Assembly: GCA_026985075.1 (NCBI GenBank)
Contig: JALSQX010000103.1
Span: forward strand, 35,664 to 99,663
Direction: 5' to 3'
Origin: Blastocatellia bacterium
GTDB lineage: Bacteria; Acidobacteriota; Blastocatellia; HR10; J050
DNA: 64,000 nt
Shown here: piece after piece, positions 36,575-46,346 of the stretch
Numbering within the stretch: position 1 is the stretch's first letter
Layout: each line of letters opens with the position of its first letter
Notes under the pieces: generated by a model
Databases searched by the model: none
The model's input: only the letters and a program-made list of their open reading frames with translations
What the model was told of the DNA's origin: nothing
Program-made: the position numbers and the translations under genes

Positions 36575-37717
36575 TCAATCGGCTGCCACTTCTCGCAGGC
36601 GGATTAAACAGTCACAGTTCCCCTCGGCGAACACGAACGTTCCCCTGGCTGGCGAGACACCACTCCCACTGAGGATGAACAATCCCCCTATGGGATCGCC
36701 GTTGATGTCAAAGATATTTGGCGAGCCGATGATCATCGCCTCCGAGGCGAGGAGCGAAGCATCGCCTTGCCCTCCACCGGCATTCCGTATGACGATGACG
36801 CCATCATCGGTCTGGCCCGTGCCGAAGGCGTTGGTCAGATAGATGGTCCCGTCCGGATCAATCCCCCCGGCATTGGGACCGATATCGGGAGTACCGAGGT
36901 CCGCTTCGATATCCGTGGCGGCGACGAGCAAGGAGACGGCTCCGGTGGTCACATCGATTTCCAGAAGATCGTCCGATGCGGCCGCCGCGGCGCTATTGGC
37001 CAGAACGAGATGTCCATTGGGCAGAAAGCCGATGACGCGAAAGGCCAGCGGATCATCCAGCCCGAGAAGTTGACGGAAAGCGTCCTCGGAGACCAACGTT
37101 TCGGCCGGCGTCTTCCCTCCATCGGGGGCATCCACGCTGACGGTGGCCACGGTATCGCCATTGACGGCCCCGAAGCGCTCTTCTAACACCAGATAGATCG
37201 TTCGCCCCCGGACCGCCATGGCGGCGATGCCTTCGACGGAGGTCACGCCTGCTGGTCCATCCCGTCCCGCCAACAGCACGATGGTCTTCTCTTCCGGATC
37301 CACGCGGAATACATATCCGGTCTCATCTCTCCCATCACTGGCGATGATGATGTCGCCATCTTCATCCACGCCCAGCGCCTGGATGGTGAGTTCGGCTGGT
37401 CGCCCCCTGAAGCGCCCGTTGACCTCATCGACCTTGTCCTTCAATGCCTCCGTGTCGGTCACTAATGTGAACGTCGGCGGTTCGGTGGACGCATCGATGA
37501 GGTAGACGCGCTCCACCATATCGTCCGAAGAGCGGTCAGTGATCACAAAGCGCCCGTCCCCGGTGAGGGTCATCTCGTCCGGTGCCGCTCGGTCACTGCC
37601 ACTGGCATCGGCAATCTGGCGTGCCGTGACCACTTGATCGATGATCACGCCTTGAGCCCAGACTCCAGCGCTGAACAAGACGAGCCCACAAATCACACAC
37701 ACGATGATTGGTCTCAT
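36575..37717 (-). CDS. Secreted beta-propeller-like protein
   Basis: A 380-residue exported protein from the ATG at 37717, with GGGGAGG about nine bases upstream. The signal peptide is IIVCVICGLVLFSAGVWAQ. The rest consists of repeated blade-like segments with Asp-rich turns (GRFVITDRSSDD, LGVDEDGDIIIASDG, FLPNGHLVLANS, IDPDGTIYLTNAFG), like NHL or SMP30-type propellers. It ends with a Cys pair (GNCDCLIRL). No catalytic site is evident. It is not the beta subunit of quinohemoprotein amine dehydrogenase as far as I can judge, and is 15 kb from that operon. Confidence 0.72.
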   Translation of the reverse strand: MRPIIVCVICGLVLFSAGVWAQGVIIDQVVTARQIADASGSDRAAPDEMTLTGDGRFVITDRSSDDMVERVYLIDASTEPPTFTLVTDTEALKDKVDEVNGRFRGRPAELTIQALGVDEDGDIIIASDGRDETGYVFRVDPEEKTIVLLAGRDGPAGVTSVEGIAAMAVRGRTIYLVLEERFGAVNGDTVATVSVDAPDGGKTPAETLVSEDAFRQLLGLDDPLAFRVIGFLPNGHLVLANSAAAAASDDLLEIDVTTGAVSLLVAATDIEADLGTPDIGPNAGGIDPDGTIYLTNAFGTGQTDDGVIVIRNAGGGQGDASLLASEAMIIGSPNIFDINGDPIGGLFILSGSGVSPARGTFVFAEGNCDCLIRLREVAAD

Positions 37718-37948
37718 CACGGATATCCTCCCCATTAAGATTGGCGTCCATGTGCGAGCGTATTCTATAGGCGAAGCGCGTGAATCTCAAGCCTCATTGA
37801 CTCTGAGCCTCATCTTCTTCACCAGAGGATCAGCCGCTGACCGAGCACAGAGTGAAGCCACAGAGTGTGAGAGAATGAGTGGCCGAGATCGCCCATCGTC
37901 CGTACAATTATCGATGTGATGGAATGCTGATCGCCTTCATGAGCAACG

Positions 37949-38845
37949 ATGAGGATGAGTGACAGTTCACCTTTGCCCTTCGCCGGATGTTTCACGCTCG
38001 ATCCCGAGCGGCGCCGTCGCGGGCGTCTCGTCTTCGTGGGCCTGCCGAGTGACGGCCAGTCATCATATCGCCGGGGCTGCGCTGCTGGACCCGAACGAGT
38101 GCGGCGAGCCTATGACGGGCGTGGTTATCACGCCACGACGGAATTGGGCGTGGATCTGGCCGGTCAGGTCGTCGATCTCGGCGATTGGACGCCCGAGGAG
38201 ACATGGGCCAAAACGAGGAGATCCTACCGCGATCGGGCCGCGGATTTGTTTCGGGCCGGGCGCATCCCGTTTTTCGTAGGTGGCGACCACGCCGTGACCG
38301 TGCCGATAGTCGAAGCACTGGCCGTGCTCGGACAACCGGTTCACCTGGTGCAAATCGATGCTCATCCTGACCTCTATCCCCAGTTCGATGGCGACCCTTA
38401 CTCTCACGCCTGTGTGGCGGCGCGGTTTCTGGAGATGAAGCATATCGCGTCGGTGACGCAGATCGGCATCCGCACGCTCAATCACGTTCAGGCCGAGCAG
38501 GCGGCACGCTTCGCCCCCCGACTGAAAATCCAGCGGGCGCGTGACTGCCAGGGTCCACTGAGGTATCCCCAGCATCTTCAACGGGGGGCGCTGGTCTATG
38601 TGACCATTGATCTGGATGGATTCGATCCGGCGTTTGCGCCGGGCGTCTCTCACCCGGTCCCCGGTGGGTTGACATCCCGTCAGGTGCTCGACTTCATACA
38701 GGGAGCGAGGTGGAAGCTGGTGGGTATGGATGTGGTGGAACTGAATCCGGATCTCGATGTTCGCGATCAAACGGCTATCCTCGCCGCTCGACTGTTACAC
38801 GAAGGCATGGGGTATGCCGCGGCGCATGATGACCAGCGCTCATGA
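37949..38845 (+). CDS. Arginase/agmatinase/formimidoylglutamase family ureohydrolase
   Basis: A 298-residue binuclear manganese hydrolase. The metal ligands are visible in GGDHAVT (about residue 110), DAHPDLYPQFDG (about 134) and DLDGFDPAFAPG (about 215). The C-terminal motif VGMDVVELNPDLD is also typical. The family hydrolyses a guanidinium group and releases urea or formamide; agmatine is a common substrate when the protein is of SpeB type. The substrate cannot be settled from sequence alone. The start is ATG 37949 or 37955, neither with a clear ribosome binding site. Confidence 0.9.
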   Translation: MRMSDSSPLPFAGCFTLDPERRRRGRLVFVGLPSDGQSSYRRGCAAGPERVRRAYDGRGYHATTELGVDLAGQVVDLGDWTPEETWAKTRRSYRDRAADLFRAGRIPFFVGGDHAVTVPIVEALAVLGQPVHLVQIDAHPDLYPQFDGDPYSHACVAARFLEMKHIASVTQIGIRTLNHVQAEQAARFAPRLKIQRARDCQGPLRYPQHLQRGALVYVTIDLDGFDPAFAPGVSHPVPGGLTSRQVLDFIQGARWKLVGMDVVELNPDLDVRDQTAILAARLLHEGMGYAAAHDDQRS

Positions 38846-38899
38846 GAATGATGAGACGGCGGTCCATTCCCCCGAGAGTGCCCCGGTCAGGATCGGACT

Positions 38900-40195
38900 T
38901 CAGGCCCCGTCGATGATGAACCCGTCGGGGACGCGCAGCATTTCGTCGCCGGTGATGACTTCAATCGTCCTCGGCCCCGCGACATGAGGTTGAACGAAGA
39001 GTGTGACCGTGAGCGTCTCCCTGTCGATCACCGTCACCCTCTCGATGTCCACTCCTTCTCCGAGCGAGACGGTCGTCAGCCCCGGCGAGAAATGACTCTT
39101 CCGAGCATTGATCAAAAGGCGAGCCGTTCGACCAGCCCGCGCCCGATTCGGCGTGATGCCGATGAGCGTCGGCGCTTCATCGACCACGGCATTCCCGGCC
39201 AACCATACGGTGGCGTTCAAGAACAACTCGCGATTCGTCCCCGCCGGATCGCGCCATCCGTCAAATAATCGATCGCTGGTATCGCCCGTCCCGTCATCAG
39301 CCGGCGAACTGTCTCCGATGGCGAACACGCGCCCCTTGCCCCATCGACAAAGGGCGGCGAATACGCCCGATCGCCCCTGGGGAGAGAACCCTCGTCGAAA
39401 GAGCACACCCCGAACCGTGGGATTGACATCCGGATCGATGATCATATCGGCACCCGACCGAATGATCGAACCGCGCACTGAGCCGAATGGACCGTTGAGA
39501 ATAGCCCCTACATCGGGATCGGTCACATCTCCTCTCACGTCAGGATCTTCATGCCGGATATTCTCGCGGTTGAACCATACCCCCAACTGACCTCGCGGCC
39601 CTCCTGTCTCGCGGAATAAGGCATTCCAGATTTCCGGAGGATCAGCGCCGTCATTATTGCGATCGGCACCCGCGTGATTGGCGATGATGAACAACCCACC
39701 CCCATTGTGGACGAACTCCATGATGGCACGACGTTCTGCCCGAGTGAACGCGATGTTTGGCTCGCAGACGACGAACACATGATATTTGGAGAGGTCCTGG
39801 GGATTCGTCGGATCGAGGTAGGTCATCCGACCACTGGAAGGCAAAGAGTTGACGTCCGCGACACCCTGACGCACCAATTCCACTCCCCAGGCCGAGAGCG
39901 CCCCATCCCAGTCCGTTTCCATCCGTGGATTCCTGGGCAGCGGAACGATGGGCGTGATTCGCCCGGGGTCGCGCCCCACAGCATCAACCACCCAATCGGC
40001 ATTCCCCGCCGTTTCGGCTTTCGTGTTGTCGAAGAGAACGTAAATAGGCCGCTCGGGCATCTCTGCCGTAGAAGCCCTCGATCGATCTCGAGCCAGCTCA
40101 GAACATCCGGTGAGGACGGCCAGAATGAGAAGACCCGTCCACCCTTTCCGTCCGCGCCCACCAATCAAATGGCGCTGGTTCAACACGCTGTTCAC
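38900..40195 (-). CDS. Lipoprotein with a GATase1-like domain and a C-terminal IPT/TIG-like domain
   Basis: The GTG at 40195 overlaps the upstream ubiD stop as GTGA, and AGGAGG lies 7 bases before it, so translation is coupled. The 431-residue product has a lipobox (LLILAVLTGC) and is predicted to be lipid-anchored. The middle domain (about 40-320) has a Rossmann-like GATase1 pattern (YHVFVVCEPNIAFTRAERRAIMEFVHNGGGLFIIANH, then GKGRVFAIGDSS). An IPT/TIG-like domain ends the protein (PTLIGITPNRARAGRTARL). No catalytic cysteine of a true glutaminase is evident. The function is unknown. Confidence 0.75.
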   Translation of the reverse strand: MNSVLNQRHLIGGRGRKGWTGLLILAVLTGCSELARDRSRASTAEMPERPIYVLFDNTKAETAGNADWVVDAVGRDPGRITPIVPLPRNPRMETDWDGALSAWGVELVRQGVADVNSLPSSGRMTYLDPTNPQDLSKYHVFVVCEPNIAFTRAERRAIMEFVHNGGGLFIIANHAGADRNNDGADPPEIWNALFRETGGPRGQLGVWFNRENIRHEDPDVRGDVTDPDVGAILNGPFGSVRGSIIRSGADMIIDPDVNPTVRGVLFRRGFSPQGRSGVFAALCRWGKGRVFAIGDSSPADDGTGDTSDRLFDGWRDPAGTNRELFLNATVWLAGNAVVDEAPTLIGITPNRARAGRTARLLINARKSHFSPGLTTVSLGEGVDIERVTVIDRETLTVTLFVQPHVAGPRTIEVITGDEMLRVPDGFIIDGA

Positions 40196-41979
40196 GTTCT
40201 CGCCTCCTGCCAATATTCGGCCCATCTTCGATTCACCTTGCTGATGATGTCCTCGTCCATCTCCAGAGGCAAAGGATATCCCGGCTTCCAGGTGGCATCA
40301 ATAGCGATACGTCCTCCGTATACCGGGCGAGCGCCGATGAAATGCATCGTCTCGAACATCATATCGCGAGCCGGATCGAAGCGAGTGAAAATGCCCCACA
40401 GCAGGTTTTCCTCATCCTCCACGTCCACATCGGCGCTGACGGCAACGATGAATTTCACCGGTCCCAAATCTTTTCGCTTGAGCAACCCCGCGAGCACCTC
40501 CCGCGACCCATGTTCCACGACGACGACCAGGAATCCCCCATCGAGCAGCCGGTACTTCCTGATGCGGGAATCGAATATCCGAGGATCACTGATCGCTCGG
40601 GGCGGTTCGTCGCGCGTGACGAACTCGCCTGTGGCATCCATGATGAGCTTGCTTCCCACGTGCATGGTGAATGAGGTGAAGTCCAGCGTATCCAGAGGAG
40701 CGATGGGCAGAAGAAGCATGTGCCTCTCCGGGTCGAAGCGAAACCAGAGCTCCTGTAACAGTGCTGCGAACGAGGCCGGATTCACATCTTCGCGAACGAG
40801 AATCATCACTTTGGTGAGCGAGAGCTGGCCCGTGCCGAGCAGCGAGAGCGCCGTCTTGAGGACTTCTTTGGGATGCCGCTCTTTGAGTGACACACCGAGC
40901 AAGTTATGAAAACCCGCTCCCACGTAAGCATGCAGGCCGACGATATTGGGGTTCACGAGCTTGATGAGTGGCCCAATCATCGCCCCCGCCGCCAGCCCCA
41001 TATACTTGTCCTCTTGAGGGGGCTTGCCGACGACGGTGGCCGGATAAAGGGCATGACGTCGGCGCGTGAGGCAACGGATGTGAAACACGGGAAATTCGGC
41101 CGCTTCCGAATAATGGCCGAAGTGATCTCCAAACGGCCCTTCCATCCGCCGCTCTCCGGGTGGGACGATGCCTTCCAGGACGAATTCGGCCTCGGCCGGG
41201 ACGAGCATATTGATCGTTCGTCCCCGAACCATCGGCGTGGCGGCACCGCGCAAGAATCCGGCGAACGCGATCTCGTCGACATCTTCGGGAAGCGGTAAGA
41301 CCGAACACAACATGAGGATGGGATCGCCTCCCAGGACGACGGCCACCTCCAGCGGCTGACCGCGCCGCTCCGCCTCGTAATAATGACCGCGCCCTCCCTT
41401 CATGCTCTGCCAGTGCATGCCGGTCATATCTTTTCCGTAAACGTGGAGTCGATAGATGGCGAAGTTTCGCCGACCCGATACCGGATCTTGCGTCAATACG
41501 GTGCCAAACGTGATGAATCGGCCACCATCCCGCGGCCAGCATTTGAGGATGGGCAACCGCGTGAGATCGGGCGCCTGGACGATTTCCTGCACCGGCGCAG
41601 AAGCGACGACTCGCGGTCGCATGGACAGACCCCGCCACAGCAGACGGCGCGCCTTCCAGAGGCCCTTCAGGGAAGGCGGATTGAGGTTGTGCACCGTTCG
41701 GACGAGGTCCTCGCCGATCTCCTCAGGATGTCGTCCGAGCGCCAGCTCGATACGCTTCATCGAGCCGAAGAGATTCATCACCAGAGGAAACTCCGCTCCT
41801 CGCGGGCGCTCGAACAACACGGCCGGCCCTCCCTGGCGCACGACGCGTTGAATGATCTCCGAAACCTCCAGCACGGGATCGACTTCGACCGTCACCCGTT
41901 TCAGCTCGCCGATGCGCTCCAGCTCGGTGACGAACTGGTGAAGATCGCGAAACGGCCACTGGCGACTCTGATGTTTCAT
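40192..41979 (-). CDS. ubiD: UbiD-family prenylated-FMN decarboxylase
   Basis: A 595-residue enzyme of the UbiD family, which decarboxylates aromatic or alpha,beta-unsaturated acids using prenylated FMN made by UbiX. Family motifs include RLPILKCWPRDGGRFITFG, EFVLEGIVPPGERRMEGPFGDH and GKPPQEDKYMGLAAGAM. The C-terminal ADVDVEDEENLLWGI and a typical length fit well. Substrates differ widely between members (4-hydroxybenzoate in quinone synthesis, phenolic acids, others), so the pathway is not assigned. ubiX is not in the window. The lipoprotein gene follows with a 4-bp GTGA overlap. Confidence 0.9.
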   Translation of the reverse strand: MKHQSRQWPFRDLHQFVTELERIGELKRVTVEVDPVLEVSEIIQRVVRQGGPAVLFERPRGAEFPLVMNLFGSMKRIELALGRHPEEIGEDLVRTVHNLNPPSLKGLWKARRLLWRGLSMRPRVVASAPVQEIVQAPDLTRLPILKCWPRDGGRFITFGTVLTQDPVSGRRNFAIYRLHVYGKDMTGMHWQSMKGGRGHYYEAERRGQPLEVAVVLGGDPILMLCSVLPLPEDVDEIAFAGFLRGAATPMVRGRTINMLVPAEAEFVLEGIVPPGERRMEGPFGDHFGHYSEAAEFPVFHIRCLTRRRHALYPATVVGKPPQEDKYMGLAAGAMIGPLIKLVNPNIVGLHAYVGAGFHNLLGVSLKERHPKEVLKTALSLLGTGQLSLTKVMILVREDVNPASFAALLQELWFRFDPERHMLLLPIAPLDTLDFTSFTMHVGSKLIMDATGEFVTRDEPPRAISDPRIFDSRIRKYRLLDGGFLVVVVEHGSREVLAGLLKRKDLGPVKFIVAVSADVDVEDEENLLWGIFTRFDPARDMMFETMHFIGARPVYGGRIAIDATWKPGYPLPLEMDEDIISKVNRRWAEYWQEART

Positions 41980-42422
41980 CGATATGGGCCTTATGAGGCG
42001 AGGATTATATCAGACGAACTCCCAATGCCCAAACGATGAGGGCTCTCCTCATCATTCCCGGGAAATCGTCTTCGGACAATACGTCATCTCCAAAAGGCGT
42101 TCTGGATCGGGCCGTACGTGCTTTCCATCGCGCCCCATTCCAGAGGAACTGACGAACGCCGTTGGTTGATGCGGCCACCACAGGAGCGACTCATGGCCTT
42201 GCAAGCCACACGGAGGGAATAAAAAGAGAACGTCGGTCATCCATCATCGGTCGTTCGTCGTCTATTTTCGATGGAGACGCCTTTCCTGGAGCATATGCTC
42301 AGACGCCCTTATGGAGCCTCTCAAGATCCCTCCTCATAGCTAAATGGGGGCGCATCCGCGTCTTGTAGAAGCCGCCGGGGCCGTGTATACTATCAGGGTA
42401 CATCAGTGTGAGAGGGTTGATC
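41980..42422. other. 443-bp intergenic region without a recognised gene
   Basis: Divergent region between ubiD and a Uma2 gene. I see no coding frame or repeat. GAGAGGG just before 42423 serves the Uma2 gene. Confidence 0.4.
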
Positions 42423-43004
42423 ATGAGCGTCACCAAGACCCGCATGACCATTGATGACCTGATGAAGATCGCCGACCGACCCGGGAAGCGGGAGTTGGTG
42501 GATGGAGAGATCATCGAAATGGGCATCGCCAAACCACGACAAGGACGCATCGTTGGGAGAATTGCAACTCGATTGGGACAATGGGCTGAAGCAACGGGAA
42601 AAGGAGAAGTCTACACCGAAACCGGATTTCGAATCGGCGAGAATCTGCGCGTGCCGGATGTCGCCGTCGTGGCCGTCGAACGCATTCCCGAAGAAGGCGA
42701 ACCCGATCAATACTGGCCGTTCGCGCCCGATGTAGCCGTGGAAGTCATCTCCCCCACCGACGACTACGAAGCCGTGCTCGCCAAGACGAAAGAGTACCTT
42801 CAGGCGGGAACGCATCAGGTCTGGCTCATCTCTCCCACAGCTCAGACGGTGACCGTATATCGCTCGCTCACCGATGTACGGGTGTTCGGCTCGGATGACG
42901 AACTGGATGGAGGCGAGGAACTGGCAGGCTTTCGCTGCCCGGTGGCCGATCTGTTCGCCATTTCTGGACGAAGCGCTCCCCGGTCTACCCCTCATGACGC
43001 CTGA
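42423..43004 (+). CDS. Uma2 family (DUF820) PD-(D/E)XK nuclease-like protein
   Basis: A 193-residue protein from ATG 42423, with GAGAGGG six bases upstream. The nuclease-fold motifs are RELVDGEIIEM, the PD of RVPDVAVV, VEVISPTDDYEAVLAKTKEYLQAG (Glu, then Lys) and QVWLISP. Uma2 proteins are abundant in cyanobacteria and Acidobacteriota and are presumed restriction-like or mobile-element-linked nucleases, without a proven role. The 3' end overlaps the convergent M48 gene by 13 bp. A second Uma2 gene is at 45.8 kb. Confidence 0.85.
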   Translation: MSVTKTRMTIDDLMKIADRPGKRELVDGEIIEMGIAKPRQGRIVGRIATRLGQWAEATGKGEVYTETGFRIGENLRVPDVAVVAVERIPEEGEPDQYWPFAPDVAVEVISPTDDYEAVLAKTKEYLQAGTHQVWLISPTAQTVTVYRSLTDVRVFGSDDELDGGEELAGFRCPVADLFAISGRSAPRSTPHDA

Positions 43005-43954
43005 TCGAGCACCCTCTGGTAATCCCCCTTCTCAACCCACTTGAGGATTTCGGACACGCGCCAAACAGGAAACGGATGGGTGCTTTGCGCCGCCGCCAGT
43101 AGCGTCCACACCTTATCCAGGATGTGTTCATCGTAGCTCTTATCGAACGCTCGCGCCTGAGCGATGAACGCTTCATAATTGATCGAGGAAGCGAGCGTCC
43201 CTCCGGCCATTTTCATGAGCGCCGTCTGCACCGGCCGGGGATCCTGCACGACGAGAAGCGCGGCCCGGTCGGCGCTCAGCTCGGACTTATGGTACCAGTT
43301 GAGCAGAGCGGCCTGGATGGTCATCGACAGCAGCGCCGAGATGCCTGCCGTGATGGGACTGGCCGTGAGCGCATAGCGGGTGAGGAGAACCAGGATGAGG
43401 GCCGCCGCCCGGTAAAGCATGTGTTGAGAGTGCACGTGCCCCACTTCATGGGCGATGACCGAGAGGAGCTCCTCGTCGGTCAATCGCTCGACGAGGAGTG
43501 AGTTCACTACGATGAATGGTTTCTCCAACCCGCTGGAGAAGGCATTGAATCCCAACCCGCCCTCGAACGGATCCGAGACGCTGATGAACAGATCGGGCGT
43601 CTCAATCCCCAGTGTCCTGGCGGCGATCTCCAATTTGGCGTGGAGATGGGGGTATTGCCGCTCGCTCACTTTGACGCAACTGGCCATGAACACGACGCGG
43701 AAATAACTCTCGTAGGTGAGCGACAGAAACTTTTTGAGAATGGGATCAACCCCGGGTATGGCCTTCAGAGCGGCCAGTGCCTGACTGTCCGATGGATGCA
43801 CGTAGAGGTGAGGATCGAGCGAGCGAAATTTCTTATGAGGGATATCCGACAACTCTAATCGACATCGCCCACAAATGGGAATGCCCGCTGGTTGCGGCTT
43901 CACCTGATTCAACTGGCCGCAATAGCGACAGCGGATGGTCTGCCGTTCATTCAC
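42992..43954 (-). CDS. M48 family zinc metalloprotease with N-terminal zinc ribbon
   Basis: A 320-residue protein. The N-terminal ribbon is CRYCGQL...CGRCRLE. The protease core has the HEVGHVHSQH active site (HExxH, about residue 168), followed by a hydrophobic segment (ALILVLLTRYALTASPITAGISALLSM) and the third-ligand region ELSADRAALLV. M48 enzymes such as HtpX and BepA act in membrane or outer-membrane protein quality control. The hydrophobic segment suggests membrane association. A short minus-strand gap separates it from purH upstream. Confidence 0.88.
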   Translation of the reverse strand: MNERQTIRCRYCGQLNQVKPQPAGIPICGRCRLELSDIPHKKFRSLDPHLYVHPSDSQALAALKAIPGVDPILKKFLSLTYESYFRVVFMASCVKVSERQYPHLHAKLEIAARTLGIETPDLFISVSDPFEGGLGFNAFSSGLEKPFIVVNSLLVERLTDEELLSVIAHEVGHVHSQHMLYRAAALILVLLTRYALTASPITAGISALLSMTIQAALLNWYHKSELSADRAALLVVQDPRPVQTALMKMAGGTLASSINYEAFIAQARAFDKSYDEHILDKVWTLLAAAQSTHPFPVWRVSEILKWVEKGDYQRVLDQAS

Positions 43955-44007
43955 TTGCCTTTCTCCGAGAAAAACGCCTCTCGCCCCCGGATGCGCCGTA
44001 TGACCGG

Positions 44008-45591
44008 CTAATGTCGGAAATGACGGATGCCGGTGAACACCATCGCCACGCCATGTTCATCAGCGGCGGCGATCACCTCTTCGTCCCGAATCGATCCTCC
44101 CGGTTGAATGATGGCCGTCGCGCCGGCTTTGACCGCTTCATCCACTCCATCCCGGAAAGGAAAGAACGCATCGGATGCGACCACCGTTCCCTCCAGGGGT
44201 AAGACGGCTTTCATGACGGCCAGTTTCACAGCGTCCACGCGACTCATCTGACCGGCGCCTACGCCCACCAGTTGACCGGGACGAGCGAAGACGATGGCGT
44301 TGGACTTCACGTGCTTGCATACCGTCCAAGCGAACAATAGCGCCCGCATCTCGTCTTCCGTCGGCTGGCGCTTGCTGACCACTTTCGCCTCCTCCCGACG
44401 CAACTGGTGTACATCAGGGGTCTGAAGCAACAGGCCACCAGTGATGCGCTTCCAATCCAGCCCTCCAGGCACTCGCTCCATCTCCCCCATTCGCATCACC
44501 CGCACATTCTTCTTGCGCGCTAATGCTTCCAGAGCGGCGCGATCGTAATCCGGGGCAATGATCGCTTCGACGAACGTTTTGGTGATCTCGCTGGCCGTCT
44601 CCCCGTCCACCGGACGATTGAAGGCGATGATCCCTCCAAAAGCCGAGACGGGATCGGTGGCCCGCGCCTTCTTATATGCATCGAGCAACGTTCCGGCCGT
44701 GGCCACTCCGCAGGGATTGGTGTGTTTGATGATGGCACAAACCGGCTCTTCGAACTCGCTGGCCAGATTCCAGGCGGCATCCAGATCGAGAAAGTTATTG
44801 AATGAGAGCTCCTTCCCCTGAAGCTGTTCGGCGAAAGCCACTCCCGCCGACTCGCCCGAAAGGCGATAGAGAGCGGCCTGCTGATGGGGGTTCTCGCCAT
44901 ATCGCACATCCTGGCGCTTGTGCAACGTGAGGCTATAGCGAGCCGGAAGCACCGGCGGCTCATTGATGCCGAGCCGCTCATCGGACTCGTCGAGAACGAG
45001 TTGGTTGGCGAAGACATCAGCAATGGCCGCATCATACTCGGCGGTGTGAGCGAACGCCTTTCGCGCCAGGGCGAGTCGGGTCGATAGACGGAGGCTTCCC
45101 TCCGATTGCTGCATCTCGTTCAGGACCGTTTGGTAGTCATCGGGATCGACGACGACGGCGACGTCCTGAAAGTTCTTGGCTGCCGCCCGGATCATCGTCG
45201 GGCCACCGATATCGATATTCTCAATGACGGACTGAACGGTTGCCCGAGGATCAGCGATCGTCTGCGCGAAAGGATAGAGGTTCACCACCACCATGTCGAT
45301 CCAGGGAATATCGTGTTGGGCGATCTGCTGACGATGAGCTGGATTGTCTCTCACCGCCAGTAATCCCCCATGAATGCGAGGATGAAGCGTCTTCACCCGA
45401 CCATCCAGGATCTCGGGAAATCCCGTCACCTCTGAGACATCGCGGACGGGAATCCCATGTTGTTGCAAGGTCCGCGCCGTCCCCCCGGTGGAGAGGATGG
45501 TGACGCCCAATTGAATCAACCCTCTGGCCAACTCCACTATGCCTCTCTTATCGTAAACGCTGATCAGTGCCGATCGAATTCTTCGCTCCAT
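44008..45591 (-). CDS. purH: Bifunctional AICAR transformylase/IMP cyclohydrolase
   Basis: A 527-residue enzyme for the last two steps of IMP synthesis, using 10-formyl-THF. The N-terminal IMP cyclohydrolase domain starts RRIRSALISVYDKRGIVELA and contains KTLHPRIHGGLL. The C-terminal transformylase has the catalytic Lys-His in CKHVKSNAIVFA and ends VFTGIRHFRH, the normal terminus. AAGGAG lies about 6 bases before the ATG at 45591. Both domains are complete. It is divergent from the second Uma2 gene. Confidence 0.97.
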   Translation of the reverse strand: MERRIRSALISVYDKRGIVELARGLIQLGVTILSTGGTARTLQQHGIPVRDVSEVTGFPEILDGRVKTLHPRIHGGLLAVRDNPAHRQQIAQHDIPWIDMVVVNLYPFAQTIADPRATVQSVIENIDIGGPTMIRAAAKNFQDVAVVVDPDDYQTVLNEMQQSEGSLRLSTRLALARKAFAHTAEYDAAIADVFANQLVLDESDERLGINEPPVLPARYSLTLHKRQDVRYGENPHQQAALYRLSGESAGVAFAEQLQGKELSFNNFLDLDAAWNLASEFEEPVCAIIKHTNPCGVATAGTLLDAYKKARATDPVSAFGGIIAFNRPVDGETASEITKTFVEAIIAPDYDRAALEALARKKNVRVMRMGEMERVPGGLDWKRITGGLLLQTPDVHQLRREEAKVVSKRQPTEDEMRALLFAWTVCKHVKSNAIVFARPGQLVGVGAGQMSRVDAVKLAVMKAVLPLEGTVVASDAFFPFRDGVDEAVKAGATAIIQPGGSIRDEEVIAAADEHGVAMVFTGIRHFRH

Positions 45592-45751
45592 ACGCTCTCC
45601 TTGATCAGAAATCGAAGCGACATTATATCGTACCTCCTGGAGAATCGCACCGGCTTCCGGCGCGGCGAAGCCCCTCTGGGCTCATTTCATCCTTGGTCGA
45701 CATCGGAGAAGCTGCTATAATCGGTGAGGAAATGCCACAGGGAGTCATAGC

Positions 45752-46345
45752 ATGATCGAGACGGCCTTCGTTTCTATAGAGACATTCACCTCCGAGGAAT
45801 TCGAGCGGTTGATGGCCGACCTCCCGGCCAATGACCCCAATACCTACGAGTTGATCGATGGGAGGATCATTATGACCCCACCGGCAGGCTGGCCGCATGG
45901 AAGATACGAAGCGCATATTGTCAGTAAACTCACGCAATTCGTGGAATCGCGTAATCTTGGGTTGGTCTTCGGCTCCAGCCAGGGATTCCGACTGACCGAG
46001 AAAGATACGGTCGCGCCCGATGCCGCCTATGTATCCAACCAGCGGTGGGCAGAAAGCCCCTCCCCCGTGGTCGGAAAGCCCCTTCGGGTCATCCCCAACC
46101 TGGTTGTGGAGATTCTTTCGCCGACGACGGCCAAGAATGATCTGGAAGACAAGCGGGCACTTTACGAGCGCTGCGGTGTCGATGAGTATTGGATCGTCGA
46201 TCCTCAGAAACCCAGCATGACGATATTGGCCCTCAAGGGTGATCAATACGAAGAGGTCGACGCCGCGCGCGGTCGTGGGCGAGTTCACTCGCGCATCCTG
46301 CCGGGATTCTCCGTGGCTCTTGAAGAGCTCGCTCCTTCAACTTGA
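45752..46345 (+). CDS. Uma2 family (DUF820) PD-(D/E)XK nuclease-like protein
   Basis: A 197-residue protein from ATG 45752, with AGGGAG eight bases upstream. The active-site motifs are YELIDGRIIMTPP, TVAPDAAYVSN, LVVEILSPTTAKNDLEDKRALYERC and EYWIVDP. It shares the fold but little sequence with the Uma2 protein at 42.4 kb, so the two are not a recent tandem duplication. It ends one base before the convergent VWFA gene. The role is unknown. Confidence 0.87.
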   Translation: MIETAFVSIETFTSEEFERLMADLPANDPNTYELIDGRIIMTPPAGWPHGRYEAHIVSKLTQFVESRNLGLVFGSSQGFRLTEKDTVAPDAAYVSNQRWAESPSPVVGKPLRVIPNLVVEILSPTTAKNDLEDKRALYERCGVDEYWIVDPQKPSMTILALKGDQYEEVDAARGRGRVHSRILPGFSVALEELAPST

Positions 46346-46346
46346 T

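Noticed and set aside
36575..37717. Beta-propeller protein as the missing QhpB subunit
   Set aside because: It is 15 kb away on the opposite strand, and its blades look like NHL/SMP30-type repeats with no QhpB features I can recognise.
39674..40909. Plus-strand open frame of 411 codons opposite the lipoprotein and ubiD genes
   Set aside because: Low-complexity Ser/Arg-rich translation of the antisense strand; both minus-strand genes are well supported.
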